A DNA stretch of 64,000 nt from Pontibacter sp. SGAir0037 (GCF_005491705.1 NZ_CP028092.1:2356001-2420000), one strand, 5' to 3'. Counted from the first letter of the stretch, positions 33,628 to 43,642 are shown. Translations and numbers: made by a program. Notes: a model not told the origin generated them from the sequence alone.

Positions 33628-34852
33628 GCCCATAAAGGGATCGCTATAGCTTGGCTTACCTGTTTCAACACGTCCTGCGAATCTTTTTTCGAAGGTGTTA
33701 TTCCCGTTTATTTTTATACTGAAGTCGTACCAGCCAAAGCTCTGTTTCAAATTTAGACGAACAGATTGCACCTCCCGACCAGATCCACTTGCCTGCACAA
33801 CCAATGTGTGGTTATTAGCTTTATAGGCATGGTCTGTTATGTTAAGGGTAAAAGGCGTTTTACTTGTATTTACAATCTTCAACTCTATATTGCCTGCGAG
33901 CCTTTTCTTATTTATCCTGCTGCGCTCATAGTCACAGCTGATTTCAACTGCCGGATCCTGGGCATTGCCTATAAACTCCCTGAAAAATCCGTTTGGCCCA
34001 TAAACCCGCAGATGGTAGTTGTTGCTCCCGAAAGCATCCACCGGCCAGGTATTAACCAGGCGGTCACCAGCCTTAACGGCAAAAGACCAGTTTGCCATTT
34101 GTTCTTCTACTGCATTTGCCCGCTTGTATGTACCCGGGGCATAAACCATAAAGGGAGCGCCAGCTGTCAGATCGCCAAAAACATCTTTCCTGGTTTCAAA
34201 GTCAATGGTAAATAATTTCTTATCGGGGCTAAGCTTGCCATTCACATGCAGCTGATACGGAATAGCACACGAAGAACGAATGCCCTGCTCCTGCTGTGGC
34301 ATAAAAGCCGACAAAGCAGGATTGAGGTTATTCGCTTCTACCTCTTCTTTTGTCAGAGATTTAAAATCAGACGGCAACTTCTTAAATCTGGCTTGGTGCA
34401 CACTTTGTATAAAGGTTACTTTCTGAATAAAATCAGGCACTGTAATCTTTTCGTTGTTGTATGTCCTGAACACAGAAGTCAGATCGCCACACACAACACG
34501 TCTCCAGTCGCTGATATTAGGTTCAGCTACTTTCCGGCCTGTCTTTTTACCCAAGAAAGTTTCCAGGAACTGCAGGCAGGAAGTGTGGTCGAACACCTGG
34601 GAGTTTACCCAGCCGCCACGGCTCCAGGGCGAGGCAACCACCATCGGCACCCGATAGCCCAAGCCAATCGGGCTTTCCCGAAGGCTGTTTTCTGGGTATC
34701 CTCTCTGCTTCTCTTGCTCCATTGTTACGTATTCTACACGTGTATCTATACCAGCAGAAGCTAAGCCAGTTTCAGGCCTGCCTGTATGGGGAGGCACAAA
34801 AGGCGGCACATGGTCAAAGTACCCATCATTCTCATCGTAGTTCAGAATAAAG
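33613..34852 (-). pseudogene. Phospholipase C, C-terminal part, cut off by IS66
   Basis: The frame from the IS66 boundary reads FILNYDENDGYFDHVPPFVP and continues as the second half of a bacterial phosphocholine-preferring phospholipase C: GLGYRVPMVVASPWSRGGWV, VFDHTSCLQFLETFLGKKTG, then the two C-terminal beta-rich repeats of this family (the domain with YHLRVYGPNGFFREFIGN and the last GWYDFSIKI). This part holds some of the metal-site residues (YDENDGYFDH) but lacks its own start and signal peptide. It is a fragment of the gene that continues at 37081-38406. An ORF beginning at the internal GTG (34809) is an artefact of the break. Confidence 0.9.
34843..34852. repeat. Left copy of IS66 flanking direct repeat
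   Basis: CAGAATAAAG, identical to 37081-37090. IS66 elements usually duplicate 8 bp (GAATAAAG would fit); the two extra bases may be chance. It lies inside codons of the broken phospholipase C gene. Confidence 0.85.
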
Positions 34853-34867
34853 TATCGGCCCTATGAA

Positions 34868-36343
34868 CTACATATTTGCTTTGTTTTTGAAGTTCTGCGG
34901 CAAGAGGTCTTTGATGTTTTTGTGGTTGATGGACATGATGTTTTGCAGGGTGTGTTTTAGCCACTGGTAGGGGTTTACCTCATGCTTTTTGCATATGGCC
35001 AGGAAGGAGTAGATCATACCGGCCCGCTTTGCAGCATCATGTGAGCCGGCGAACAGGTAGTTCTTGCGCCCCAGGGCCAGCGGCCGGATGGCGTTCTCCA
35101 CCCCGTTGTTGTCGATGTGCAGGCTGCCGTCGTAGAGGTAGGCCGAGAGGGCGTCCCAGCGGGCGTAGGCGTAGGCCATGGCTTTGCCGATCTGGCTCTT
35201 GGGCAGCGTGCTCTTGATCTCCTCGAAGATCCATTTGCCCAGCTCGTTGAGCACCGGCAGCGACTCGGAGAGCCGTAGTTCTTTAATGGCTGCTGCCTCC
35301 AGCCCCTCTTCTTTTGCCTTCCTTTCCACTGCATACAAGAGCTGGATGAGGGTGAGCGCTTTGCCAGCCCTTGCCTTGTCATTTTCCAGGGCCCGCTCGA
35401 ACTCTCTTCGGGCATGGGCCCAGCAGGCCAGGTGGGTGACCTCCTTTTTCCTGCCGTACTTTTCGTACACGGCGTACCCGTCGGTTTGCAGGTAGCCCCG
35501 GAAACCATCGAGCATGGCCTTTACCCCCACCGCAGCGCGCGTGGGTTGGTAGTCGAAGAGCACCGTCTTGTCCAGGGGGGCATGGTAGACCCAGTACCAG
35601 CCGGTATGGGCGGCACCTTTCTTATCCGAGTCCAGCACTTTGATCGGCGACTCATCCACCTGCAGGTAGCCTTTTGCCTTGGTCTCGAACACCAGCTGCT
35701 CGTAGAGCGGCTCGAGCTTCAAGAGCGCCTCCTTGGTCCAACCCTCAATGGTGGAGGAGGCTATCTGGATGCCCTCCCGGGCGAAGCGCTGCTTCTGGCG
35801 GTAGAGCGGGAGATGGTCCATGTACTTATCCACCAGGATGGAGGCCAGCAGTCCGGCCCCGGCAATGCCCTTGTCGATCACCCGTTCCGGCAGCTGGCCG
35901 ATCACCACGCTTTCTTTGTCTTTGGCGGCATACTTATAGCGGATGTAGCGGCGGATGAAGAAGCGGGCCGGCTCACACTCGAGCTCCTCGGTGACTTCCC
36001 TGCCGATGCACACCATCTGGGAGAGGTCTCCTTCGGGGTGTATCTCCACCTCCTCCACGGGCAGGTGCTCAGGGAGCTTGGCGCGACCGTGGTGGCGGGG
36101 GCGACGGCGCACGTAGTCGATCTTCTGCTTTACCTCCTGGTGCTGCTCTTCTACCTCTTTGGCCGCAGCTTCAAAGGGAAGCTGGAACTGGGAGGCGTCG
36201 CCCTCGAAGCGCTCGCGCCTCTGGCCGAACTGCATGCGGCGGTACATGGCCACCTGGGCCTCCAGGTAGGCGATCTTCTCGTCACGGCTGGAAATAAGCT
36301 CCAGCAGCTCCTGTTTGGAGAGGTTTTCCAGTACCGTTTGCAT
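34868..36343 (-). CDS. tnpC: IS66-family transposase TnpC
   Basis: A protein of 491 residues: an N-terminal leucine-zipper-like segment (LLELISSRDEKIAYLEAQVA), a zf-IS66-like part with a reduced metal site, then the DDE_Tnp_IS66 core with IEGWTKEALLKLEPLYEQLV, the first Asp in LQVDESPIKVLDSDKKG, the second in GYLQTDGYAVYEKYG and the Glu in IDNNGVENAIRPLALGRKNY. The C-terminal block MIYSFLAICKKHEVNPYQWL matches the IS66 C-terminal domain. All three acidic residues are present, so the enzyme looks intact. Confidence 0.95.
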   Translation of the reverse strand: MQTVLENLSKQELLELISSRDEKIAYLEAQVAMYRRMQFGQRRERFEGDASQFQLPFEAAAKEVEEQHQEVKQKIDYVRRRPRHHGRAKLPEHLPVEEVEIHPEGDLSQMVCIGREVTEELECEPARFFIRRYIRYKYAAKDKESVVIGQLPERVIDKGIAGAGLLASILVDKYMDHLPLYRQKQRFAREGIQIASSTIEGWTKEALLKLEPLYEQLVFETKAKGYLQVDESPIKVLDSDKKGAAHTGWYWVYHAPLDKTVLFDYQPTRAAVGVKAMLDGFRGYLQTDGYAVYEKYGRKKEVTHLACWAHARREFERALENDKARAGKALTLIQLLYAVERKAKEEGLEAAAIKELRLSESLPVLNELGKWIFEEIKSTLPKSQIGKAMAYAYARWDALSAYLYDGSLHIDNNGVENAIRPLALGRKNYLFAGSHDAAKRAGMIYSFLAICKKHEVNPYQWLKHTLQNIMSINHKNIKDLLPQNFKNKANM

Positions 36344-36389
36344 GCTCTAAAAATAAGCAAAAACAGCCATGGCACCAAGGATAATGCGT

Positions 36390-36734
36390 TTATGGTGGCA
36401 AAGAAAATCTTCTCCTGCGGTTGCTCTTCACCACTTCGATTCCTTCCACCATCAGCACCAGTTCGCTCCAGCTTATAGCGCCAGTAGTGGTGTTTTTCGG
36501 TAAAGGGAAGGTGCCCTGCTCGAGCCTTTTGTAGTAGAGCACAAAGCCCCCGTGTTCCCAGTGGAGCAGCTTGAGATGGGTACGTTTGCGGTTGAGAAAC
36601 ACGAACACTTCACCGCTGGTGGGACTGCGGCCCAGTTCCGATCCTACCAGACCGCACAAGCCGTCGAAGGATTTGCGCATGTCGCAGTTGCCTCGGTAGA
36701 GCAGGTAGCGGAGGGAGGAGGTGAGGCTGAGCAT
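36390..36734 (-). CDS. tnpB: IS66 accessory protein TnpB
   Basis: A protein of 114 residues of the IS66 Orf2 family. RNCDMRKSFDGL-type start appears as GNCDMRKSFDGLCGLVGSEL, followed by GEVFVFLNRKRTHLKLLHWE, GFVLYYKRLEQGTFPLP and ISWSELVLMVEGIEV. It is required for transposition in the family, but its action is not understood. It abuts tnpA directly and ends about 45 bp before tnpC. Confidence 0.95.
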   Translation of the reverse strand: MLSLTSSLRYLLYRGNCDMRKSFDGLCGLVGSELGRSPTSGEVFVFLNRKRTHLKLLHWEHGGFVLYYKRLEQGTFPLPKNTTTGAISWSELVLMVEGIEVVKSNRRRRFSLPP

Positions 36735-37010
36735 TTAGTAAAGGTGCAGCAGGCGGCTCACAAGGGCCAGGTCCCGGGAATCGACCCGTACCTGCACGCC
36801 ATTGGGATAAATTACCTCCAGGTAGCTAGCTGCTCGCTCAGCGCTTAGCTGCATAAAACCGGAAGCCGGCTGCTTTTCCTTCCGTACTTTGTGGATCCAG
36901 TAGATAAACTGAGAAACTTTTAGGCCCTGCTCCTGACAGAAGGCCCGCTGGCTCTGCCCGCTTTGCTCATAAACCTCCACTAAGTGGAGCATCTTTTCCT
37001 GGTGGGTCAT
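36735..37010 (-). CDS. tnpA: IS66 accessory protein TnpA
   Basis: A protein of 91 residues with a helix-turn-helix start (MLHLVEVYEQSGQSQRAFCQ followed by EQGLKVSQFIYWIHKVRKE), then a short C-terminal part with LEVIYPNGVQVRVDSRD that matches the IS66 Orf1 end. It likely binds the element's ends. It is the first gene of the IS66 operon. Confidence 0.92.
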   Translation of the reverse strand: MTHQEKMLHLVEVYEQSGQSQRAFCQEQGLKVSQFIYWIHKVRKEKQPASGFMQLSAERAASYLEVIYPNGVQVRVDSRDLALVSRLLHLY

Positions 37011-37080
37011 CTCTCTCTTTTTACCAGCAAAACTAAGCCCTGCAACTCAACTACAAAATATGCACTTGGTCGGCCGGATA

Positions 37081-37090
37081 CAGAATAAAG
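37081..37090. repeat. Right copy of IS66 flanking direct repeat
   Basis: CAGAATAAAG, identical to 34843-34852. Joining the phospholipase halves at one copy keeps the reading frame. Confidence 0.85.
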
Positions 37091-38406
37091 ATGGTCTTCT
37101 TCCAAACCTCCGGATTTTTGGTAAGTATATCCATCACCTCAGATACATACCAAGCACCATACCACGGCGAACCAGGATGATCAGAAAAATTAGAAGGAGC
37201 AACCAACCAGGAAACTGTAGGCAATTTTCCTGCTTCAACATCTTTTCTGAACTGATGTAAGATGTCCCCTTTAGGAACCTTTACCTCCCGCTGTGTTCCC
37301 TCATCATCATACGTTAAGGTACTCAACTGATGATAATCCGGATCATTCAGATTTGTGACAAAAGCTTTGCGGTGAATACTCTTTTCTTTTTCCGAGAGCT
37401 TCTCGAAGCGCTCCTGGTTCCACTCCTCCTGGTATTGGCGAAGACCTTTAAATTCCGCTTTTTTCTTTTCCAGCTTCTCTTTTTCTGCCTGACCTGATTG
37501 CCTGCCGCGCAGAGCCTCCTCCAACTCCTTTATTTCGCTTTCCAACACCTTAAATTTCCTCTGCACGTACTCCAGGTGCTTTGCATGCAGCTTCACATGG
37601 TACTGGGTAAAATATTCCAGGTCATTATCAGTAAAATTAGCCAGCCAGTCATCTTCTTCGCCGTCAAAACCTACTCCAACGCTTAACTCATTCTGATAAG
37701 CTTTCCAAGAGATACCCAGTTCTTCCAGGCGCTCCGGAAAAGTGGTCCACCGCAGGTCTTTATAGTCTATTTCGCCATTCCACACATGCGCTTTTGCCTT
37801 CTCGTGCTGTTCTTCACGTATAGTGCCTGTCCAGAAAAAGCATCTGTTAGGGCTTGTGCCGGTTAAGGCTGATGAAAAATATTGATCGCAAACGGTAAAA
37901 GCATCCGCTAAGGCATAGTAGAAGGGTATATCAGCTCTGTTGTAGTAGCCCATTGTTAAAGGCAGGTGCGCATAATCTTTATTACCAGAGTGCTTAATGT
38001 CCAGCCATTTATCATACTTCCCATTATTACGGGCATCTACCTGGTCTGCCCAGGCATGCGGCAAAGCACTCATCCAGGTAGCTTTCGTCTCTTTTATGTT
38101 CAGGCGAAACGGTGCATAGGTTTCTCCGGCAGCATTGGACTGCAGCCACACACTATTTTTGTTAGGCAGCTCAATAGCTCGTGGGTCATTAAACCCGCGA
38201 ACACCCTGCAACGATCCATAAGAATGGTCGAAGGAACGGTTTTCCTGCATCAGAAACACAATGTGCTCTGCATCCAGGTAAGTGCTTCCGGGTTCTGCTT
38301 GTATCGCTAGTGCTCGTTGTATAGAATCCGGCATGGCACAAAATAATCCAGCTGCACCTGTTAGCAACGTCGCCTTTTTAATAAATTCTCTTCTTGAATC
38401 TGACAT
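37081..38406 (-). pseudogene. Phospholipase C, N-terminal part, cut off by IS66
   Basis: The first 440 residues of a bacterial phosphocholine-type phospholipase C. The start has a twin-arginine signal (SRREFIKKATLLTGAAGLFC). The phosphoesterase motif is HIVFLMQENRSFDHSYGSLQ, then PHAWADQVDARNNGKYDKWL, YYNRADIPFYYALADAFTVC and SSALTGTSPNRCFFWTGTIR. It ends at KKTIFIL, where the IS66 starts. The ORF runs nine codons into the element (YPADQVHIL) and stops at 37051. The rest of the gene is at 33613-34852. It may still yield an inactive truncated protein, since part of the metal site lies in the other half. Confidence 0.92.
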
Positions 38407-38719
38407 ACAGTATATAGTAAAGATTTCACCACAAACCTTGTAAAATCTGGCAGGATGTTACGGTACTAAATGTAACCAATGAAATATTAAGCGGCTGTTA
38501 AATATAGCAAGGAGGGTAAACTTTTGGCCATTTTTAGATCGGAAAGGCAATAGGCCGCAATAAGTACTCGCGCAGCCGAGCAGTTAGATTAAACCTGACT
38601 TCGCATCTTTCGCTATTGTTTCTAAAAGTCAACTATTACTTGCGTAAACTTGTTGTCATAAAACAATGGTCACTCCACCTGGATAGACTTTAACCAAGTA
38701 ACAAATAAAACAGGAATAT
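38407..38719. other. Divergent spacer, phospholipase and SelO
   Basis: About 310 bp between two genes reading away from each other. It should hold both promoters. I see no gene, repeat or clear motif. Confidence 0.4.
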
Positions 38720-40285
38720 ATGCAGAGCCTAAGCTCCAAAAAATATAAAAAAGTATTTACAGACACATTTCCCGGAGACGAGTCCGGAGATAAACAGCCG
38801 CGCCAGACACCAGGCGTATTATACAGCAAGGCAATTCCTACTCCGGTTAAGCAACCGGAACTGCTGGCATGGTCGGAAGAACTGGCTAAAGAACTCGGTA
38901 TACTAAAGCCCGCGTCTCAGGAAGAAGTTGAGCTGCTGAGCGGCAATCGCATAGCGGAAACCATGTATCCTTATGCTGCCTGTTATGCCGGACATCAGTT
39001 TGGCCACTGGGCCGGACAGCTGGGTGATGGGCGGGCCATTACTTTAGGTGAATGGGAAACTACTGCCGGAAAAGCCTGGGAACTGCAGTTAAAAGGGGCA
39101 GGTCCTACTCCTTACTCACGCAGGGCAGACGGCAGAGCAGTTATGCGCTCATCTGTACGCGAATACCTGATGAGTGAAGCCATGCATTACTTAGGTGTGC
39201 CTACAACACGCGCCTTGAGCCTGGTATCTACCGGCGACCAGGTAATGCGCGATATGTTTTACAACGGGAATGCAGCCTTCGAGCCGGGTGCAATTGTGAT
39301 GCGCGTGGCTCCCAGCTTTCTACGTTTCGGTAACTTTGAAATACTCGCAGCCCGGAAAGAGAAGGAGAACCTTCAAAAGCTAACCGATTGGACAATCAGC
39401 CGCTATTACCCCCATATTGCCGGAGAAGGAGAAGAAAAGGTGCTGGCCTGGTTCAAAGAGATAGTAGAAAGAACTGCCGCTTTAATGGTAGAATGGTTAC
39501 GGGTTGGCTTTGTACATGGTGTGATGAATACTGATAATATGTCCATTCTGGGTCTGACCATTGATTACGGCCCTTACTCTTTCCTGGACGATTATGATCC
39601 TAACTTCACCCCCAATACCACCGATCTGCCCGGCCGCCGGTATGCCTTCGGGAAGCAGGCGGCTATAGCAAAATGGAACCTGGGATGCCTGGCAAGCGCT
39701 ATAGCTCCACTCCTTTCCGGAACTGAGCAACTGATTGCAGCACTGGAAGCTTACGATAACATCTATTGGGAGAAATATTATACAATGATGGCAAATAAAA
39801 TTGGACTTGATCTGCTCAGAGAGCAGGATGTCGAGCTGATCAGGGCTTTTGAAAAAATGCTTTCCACCATCAAACCGGACATGACTATTTTCTTCCAGTT
39901 ACTCATCAACCTTCCTGCGCAGTTGGCTGGCGAAGAGGAAACGGTGCATCATTTTCAGCAAAGTTTTTACAATACCCTAGATAAAGCAGAAAGCGAACTG
40001 CTCTTTAACCTGATGCAACAGTATATGGAGAGGCTTACACAGAATTCCATTTCGGAGGAAGACGCCAGGAAACGTATGCAGGAGCACAATCCGCGGTTTA
40101 TTTTACGAAACTACCTCTTACATCAAGCCATAGAAGAGCTTGAAAGGGGAAATAACGATTTGTTCCTTCAGTTGCAGGATGCGCTGAAAGAACCTTATTC
40201 GGCAAAATACGATAAATTTTTCGCTAAAAGACCTGCCTGGGCCAGCCAAAAAGCAGGTTGTTCTATGCTATCCTGCAGCTCTTAA
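38720..40285 (+). CDS. selO: SelO / YdiU family protein adenylyltransferase
   Basis: A protein of 521 residues. It has the signature blocks YAGHQFGHWAGQLGDGRAIT, LQLKGAGPTPYSRRADGRAV, MRSSVREYLMSEAMHYLGVP followed by TTRALSLVSTGDQVMRD, and FVHGVMNTDNMSILGLTIDY followed by GPYSFLDDYDP. SelO is a pseudokinase that transfers AMP to protein Ser, Thr or Tyr and has a role in redox stress. The C-terminus AGCSMLSCSS carries the two cysteines in place of the Cys-Sec pair of eukaryotic SelO. Length and motifs are complete. Confidence 0.95.
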   Translation: MQSLSSKKYKKVFTDTFPGDESGDKQPRQTPGVLYSKAIPTPVKQPELLAWSEELAKELGILKPASQEEVELLSGNRIAETMYPYAACYAGHQFGHWAGQLGDGRAITLGEWETTAGKAWELQLKGAGPTPYSRRADGRAVMRSSVREYLMSEAMHYLGVPTTRALSLVSTGDQVMRDMFYNGNAAFEPGAIVMRVAPSFLRFGNFEILAARKEKENLQKLTDWTISRYYPHIAGEGEEKVLAWFKEIVERTAALMVEWLRVGFVHGVMNTDNMSILGLTIDYGPYSFLDDYDPNFTPNTTDLPGRRYAFGKQAAIAKWNLGCLASAIAPLLSGTEQLIAALEAYDNIYWEKYYTMMANKIGLDLLREQDVELIRAFEKMLSTIKPDMTIFFQLLINLPAQLAGEEETVHHFQQSFYNTLDKAESELLFNLMQQYMERLTQNSISEEDARKRMQEHNPRFILRNYLLHQAIEELERGNNDLFLQLQDALKEPYSAKYDKFFAKRPAWASQKAGCSMLSCSS

Positions 40286-40328
40286 CTTCACTGTATCTTA
40301 TAATATAAGTTAATCTCCAAAACTACTC

Positions 40329-40366
40329 TTTGAGCAGCTGTTATAACTCTATAGCAGTTGCTCAAA
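40329..40366 (+). terminator. Terminator candidate after selO
   Basis: TTTGAGCA (40329-40336) pairs with TGCTCAAA (40359-40366), extended inward by CTG/CAG and two G-U pairs. It is followed by CAATTTCTTCTTA, a weak T tract. It lies about 45 bp after the selO stop. Confidence 0.5.
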
Positions 40367-40500
40367 CAATTTCTTCTTATTAAAGCTTTTTTTAATCCAA
40401 AATCTCATAGCACACTGATCTTTAACCCTTTAAATACCTACTTCTACCAAAATGTTTTGCTATTCCAGCTAATTGGACTGAAATTTGAGTTTGTATTGCT

Positions 40501-41607
40501 ATGAGTTTGAATAGAGTAAAGCTGCAGCGGTATTTCTCCGCCAAAAGAATTATGCTTCCCGTATTATTAGGGTTAGGCGTAATGGGTTTTTTGATTTATG
40601 AGAATTATGATCCCGATCAGTTTTCAACCTTGGCAAATGCCCATCTTCTCTGGATTGGTATGGCTTTACTCCTCCTGCTTGTCCGGGACTGGGGGTATGT
40701 GTACAGAATAAGGCTGATTACAGATAAATTTCTGAGCTGGAAACAAAGCCTTTCAGTAATTATGCTTTGGGAGTTTGCTTCCTGTGCACTTCCCTCTGTT
40801 GTAGGCGGCTCTACCATTGCCTCTTACATCCTCTATAAAGAAGGCGTACCGTTGGGTAAATCCTTATCTCAGGTTATGGTTACTGCTATGCTTGATAACT
40901 TCTACTTTGTATTAGTTTTTCCCCTGATTCTGTTTTTTACCAGTGGAAATCTACTGCCAGAACTAATTGGTTTAAGTGAGACTGTAAGAGATAGCTTAGG
41001 TATCGCCTTTTTTATCAGTTACCTGCTTATAGCCTCTTACGCTTTTCTGATGTTCTACGCACTTTTCGTGCATCCAAGAGCAGTTAAAAAGCTTCTTCTG
41101 AAACTAGGCAGCTTTAAAATATTTAGAAGGTGGCAACAAAGCTTGTTCAGGCATGCCAATGAACTCTTAATTGCCTCGCAACACCTGAAGCATAAAACCT
41201 TTGGTTACTGGTTTAAGGCAAGCATATCTACCATATTCGTCTGGACAGCCAGGTATGCCATTATCAGCTGCCTGATCGCTGCTTTCACAGACCTGGAGAT
41301 GATGGACCATGTAGTTATTTTCTCCCGCAACCTGGTGTATAAAATCGTACTGTTTGTTTCTGTAACGCCAGGCGGAGCAGGTTTTGCCGAAATGTCTTTC
41401 CCTGCTTTTTTTGGTGCTTATCTTGCTGGCTTTACGGCTATCATCATTCTGGTATATCGCTTATTCACCTATTACCTATACCTGATTATTGGCGCTTTTG
41501 TCTTTCCAAGATGGGCAGACAGAGTATTTTCTAAAGAGGAAGACAATTCCAGTTCTGTAGCCGTTAATAAAACACCTGTTCCAATAGAGAGCCGGACTAC
41601 AAAATAG
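40501..41607 (+). CDS. Flippase-like / LPG synthase TM-domain protein (UPF0104)
   Basis: An integral membrane protein of 368 residues with about eight helices. It matches the lysylphosphatidylglycerol_TM / UPF0104 group: MLWEFASCALPSVVGGSTIA, AMLDNFYFVLVFPLILFFTS and the C-terminal YKIVLFVSVTPGGAGFAEMS with the conserved TPGGAG. Family members are thought to move or modify lipids, though many remain uncharacterised. It has no associated soluble GNAT domain here, so the lysyl transfer activity of MprF is absent. The terminator shared with the arsenic operon follows. Confidence 0.82.
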   Translation: MSLNRVKLQRYFSAKRIMLPVLLGLGVMGFLIYENYDPDQFSTLANAHLLWIGMALLLLLVRDWGYVYRIRLITDKFLSWKQSLSVIMLWEFASCALPSVVGGSTIASYILYKEGVPLGKSLSQVMVTAMLDNFYFVLVFPLILFFTSGNLLPELIGLSETVRDSLGIAFFISYLLIASYAFLMFYALFVHPRAVKKLLLKLGSFKIFRRWQQSLFRHANELLIASQHLKHKTFGYWFKASISTIFVWTARYAIISCLIAAFTDLEMMDHVVIFSRNLVYKIVLFVSVTPGGAGFAEMSFPAFFGAYLAGFTAIIILVYRLFTYYLYLIIGAFVFPRWADRVFSKEEDNSSSVAVNKTPVPIESRTTK

Positions 41608-41655
41608 AATAATACATAACTATACTTTTAAGTTAACCTTCGGCATATCTGTTTC

Positions 41656-41702
41656 TAAAAGAAGAGAGCCAGCAATCAGGAACTGCTGGCTCTCTTCTTT
41701 TA
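41656..41702. terminator. Bidirectional terminator
   Basis: AAAAGAAGAGAGCCAGCA (41657-41674) pairs perfectly with TGCTGGCTCTCTTCTTTT (41684-41701) around a 9-nt loop, with one more A-T pair outside. It gives a U tract in both directions and lies between the convergent UPF0104-like and acr3 genes. Confidence 0.88.
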
Positions 41703-41713
41703 AGAACTGTAAA

Positions 41714-42799
41714 TTATCGCGCAGCAACTTCCGTTGCAGGCTTGTCATAAAACTTTCGCTTCAGCCAGAAAGCAACATTCACTAAAAGTATTAGTGCCGG
41801 TACTTCAACCAGCGGCCCTACCACACCGGCAAAAGCCTGGTCAGAATTGATTCCGAAAACACCTATCGCTACCGCAATAGCCAATTCAAAATTGTTGCCT
41901 GCAGCCGTAAACGCAATGGAGGCATTCTGAGAATAATCTGCCCCCACATACTTCCCGGCAAAAAAGCTTACCATAAACATAATGGCAAAGTATATAACCA
42001 GGGGTACAGCAATCAGTAGCACATCAAAAGGAATATTTACAATCGTATTACCTTTCAGGCTAAACATAACCACAATCGTAAACAGCAGCGCAACAAGCGT
42101 AACAGGGCTGATAGCAGGTATAAACTTATTCTGATACCAGTCCTCTCCTTTAATGCGCCGCAACGCAAGGCGTGTCAGGAAACCGGCCAGAAAAGGAACA
42201 CCCAAGTAAATGGCTACGCTTTCTGCCACTTCCGGCATGCTGATTTCAATAACTTCACCCTGCAACCCAAAAAGCGGCGGCAGCACGGTAATGAACAGGT
42301 AAGCAAATATGCTGTAAAGCAGTACCTGAAAGATACTGTTAAAAGCAACCAGCCCGGCGGCATACTCTCTGTCTCCTTCTGCCAGTTCGTTCCATACAAT
42401 TACCATGGCGATACAACGCGCCATACCAATCATAATAAGTCCGACCATATACCCAGGATAATCCCGGAGGAAAAGTATAGCCAGCAGGAACATCAGCACA
42501 GGCCCTATGAGCCAGTTCAGCACCAGCGAAACCGACAGCACTTTTACATTTTTAAAAACTTTCCCCAGCTGCTCATAGCGAACCTTCGCCAGAGGCGGGT
42601 ACATCATCAGTATTAACCCTATGGCAATAGGTATATTGGTGGTACCTTGCTGAAAAGAGTTGATAAAACCTTCCATTGCTGGTACAAAATAGCCTAACGC
42701 TACTCCTATACCCATAGCTAAAAAAATCCACAGCGTCAGGAAGCGATCCAGAAAAGACAGTTTCTTACGGTTCACCGTGGGATTACAATTATTTCGCAT
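41714..42799 (-). CDS. acr3: Arsenite efflux transporter Acr3
   Basis: A membrane protein of 361 residues with ten helices. It shows [20 protein letters not shown], with the conserved Cys used in arsenite translocation, and [20 protein letters not shown], with the Glu of the second half. [20 protein letters not shown], then [20 protein letters not shown] are also typical of Acr3. It exports As(III) driven by the proton gradient. It is the last gene of a leftward operon headed by an ArsR gene. Confidence 0.95.
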   Translation of the reverse strand: MRNNCNPTVNRKKLSFLDRFLTLWIFLAMGIGVALGYFVPAMEGFINSFQQGTTNIPIAIGLILMMYPPLAKVRYEQLGKVFKNVKVLSVSLVLNWLIGPVLMFLLAILFLRDYPGYMVGLIMIGMARCIAMVIVWNELAEGDREYAAGLVAFNSIFQVLLYSIFAYLFITVLPPLFGLQGEVIEISMPEVAESVAIYLGVPFLAGFLTRLALRRIKGEDWYQNKFIPAISPVTLVALLFTIVVMFSLKGNTIVNIPFDVLLIAVPLVIYFAIMFMVSFFAGKYVGADYSQNASIAFTAAGNNFELAIAVAIGVFGINSDQAFAGVVGPLVEVPALILLVNVAFWLKRKFYDKPATEVAAR

Positions 42800-42845
42800 A
42801 AAATGTCCGTTTATCAGACTGTATTATTTCTGGTGTGACAACACG

Positions 42846-43616
42846 TTAGTAGGCTTTCCGCAACATATCTGCAAACTCGTTCGGAAGCGGGCTTTCTTCT
42901 ACAGCTCTGGCGGCTTTTTCTAAGTCATACTTTACCCGCACAAACTCTACCTGTATACTTCCGGCTTCTGTTAAACTGCTTTTTTCATCCAGCGTTAACA
43001 GTACATAACAGGCGCGTATATCACCGTCTTTCGGCTTGCCTACAGAACCCAGGTTAATCGCATGCCTTGTTTTACCGTCTGTTTCCGAAGTCAATTTGCG
43101 ATGATAAGGTTTATGTGTATGCCCGAACAGCATGATATCTGCCCCGGCATCTTCCATTAAACGCACAAGGCTTTTCTCAGGACGATCTTCGAACAGGTAC
43201 TCATTTATTTTACGAGGACTGCCGTGCACCATGAGCAGGCTTAGTTTTTCTCCTGCATGCAATTCAAAATCGAGACAGATGTGCCTTGGTAAAAGCTTTA
43301 AATAACGCCGGTTCTGGTCTGATATAATGCTGTTGGTATAAGAAATCGATGATACCCCACGGGCTTTATCATCCTCGGTTTTATAAGCACAGCCGCAGTC
43401 AGGGCTACCCAGGCCTACGCCTTCATCGTAGTTACCTGCCAGTGTAGGAATAGATCGGCTCCTGATAGTTTCCACCACCTCATTTGCCCACACATTATAC
43501 CCGACCAGATCTCCGAGACAATAGATAAAGTCAGGCTTTTGCTGATCTATATCGGCCAGCACTGCTTCTAAAGCAGGCATATTTGCATGTATATCGCTAA
43601 AAAAAGCAATTTTCAT
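42846..43616 (-). CDS. Metallophosphoesterase in the ars operon
   Basis: A protein of 256 residues with the calcineurin-like motifs: AFFSDIHANMPALEAVL (DxH), YCLGDLVGYN (GD), TLAGNYDEG (GNxDE), MVHGSPRK and LFGHTHKPYHRK (GHTH). These bind two metal ions and cleave phosphomonoester or diester bonds. It lies between the ArsI-like and acr3 genes with short spacers, so it is co-transcribed with them. No arsenate reductase gene is present in the operon, and a role for the phosphoesterase in arsenic handling (for instance removal of arsenylated compounds) is speculative. Confidence 0.9.
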   Translation of the reverse strand: MKIAFFSDIHANMPALEAVLADIDQQKPDFIYCLGDLVGYNVWANEVVETIRSRSIPTLAGNYDEGVGLGSPDCGCAYKTEDDKARGVSSISYTNSIISDQNRRYLKLLPRHICLDFELHAGEKLSLLMVHGSPRKINEYLFEDRPEKSLVRLMEDAGADIMLFGHTHKPYHRKLTSETDGKTRHAINLGSVGKPKDGDIRACYVLLTLDEKSSLTEAGSIQVEFVRVKYDLEKAARAVEESPLPNEFADMLRKAY

Positions 43617-43642
43617 ATTTGAGTTATGTTAAAGCTTACCAT

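Larger units (their letters stand above)
34853..37080 (-). mobile_element. IS66-family insertion sequence, complete
   Basis: About 2.23 kb holding the three standard genes in the order tnpA, tnpB, tnpC on the minus strand. The ends are imperfect inverted repeats beginning TATCGGCC on the left and, read on the minus strand, TATCCGGCC on the right, both followed by a conserved CATATTT about 18 bp in. Perfect 10-bp direct repeats CAGAATAAAG flank it. The interior is visibly much richer in G+C than its neighbours. It interrupts a phospholipase C gene. Confidence 0.93.

Noticed and set aside
35414..36478. A 354-codon rightward frame antisense to the IS66 transposase
   Set aside because: It lies fully over intact tnpC, whose DDE motifs are clear; the antisense frame is open because of the high G+C content.
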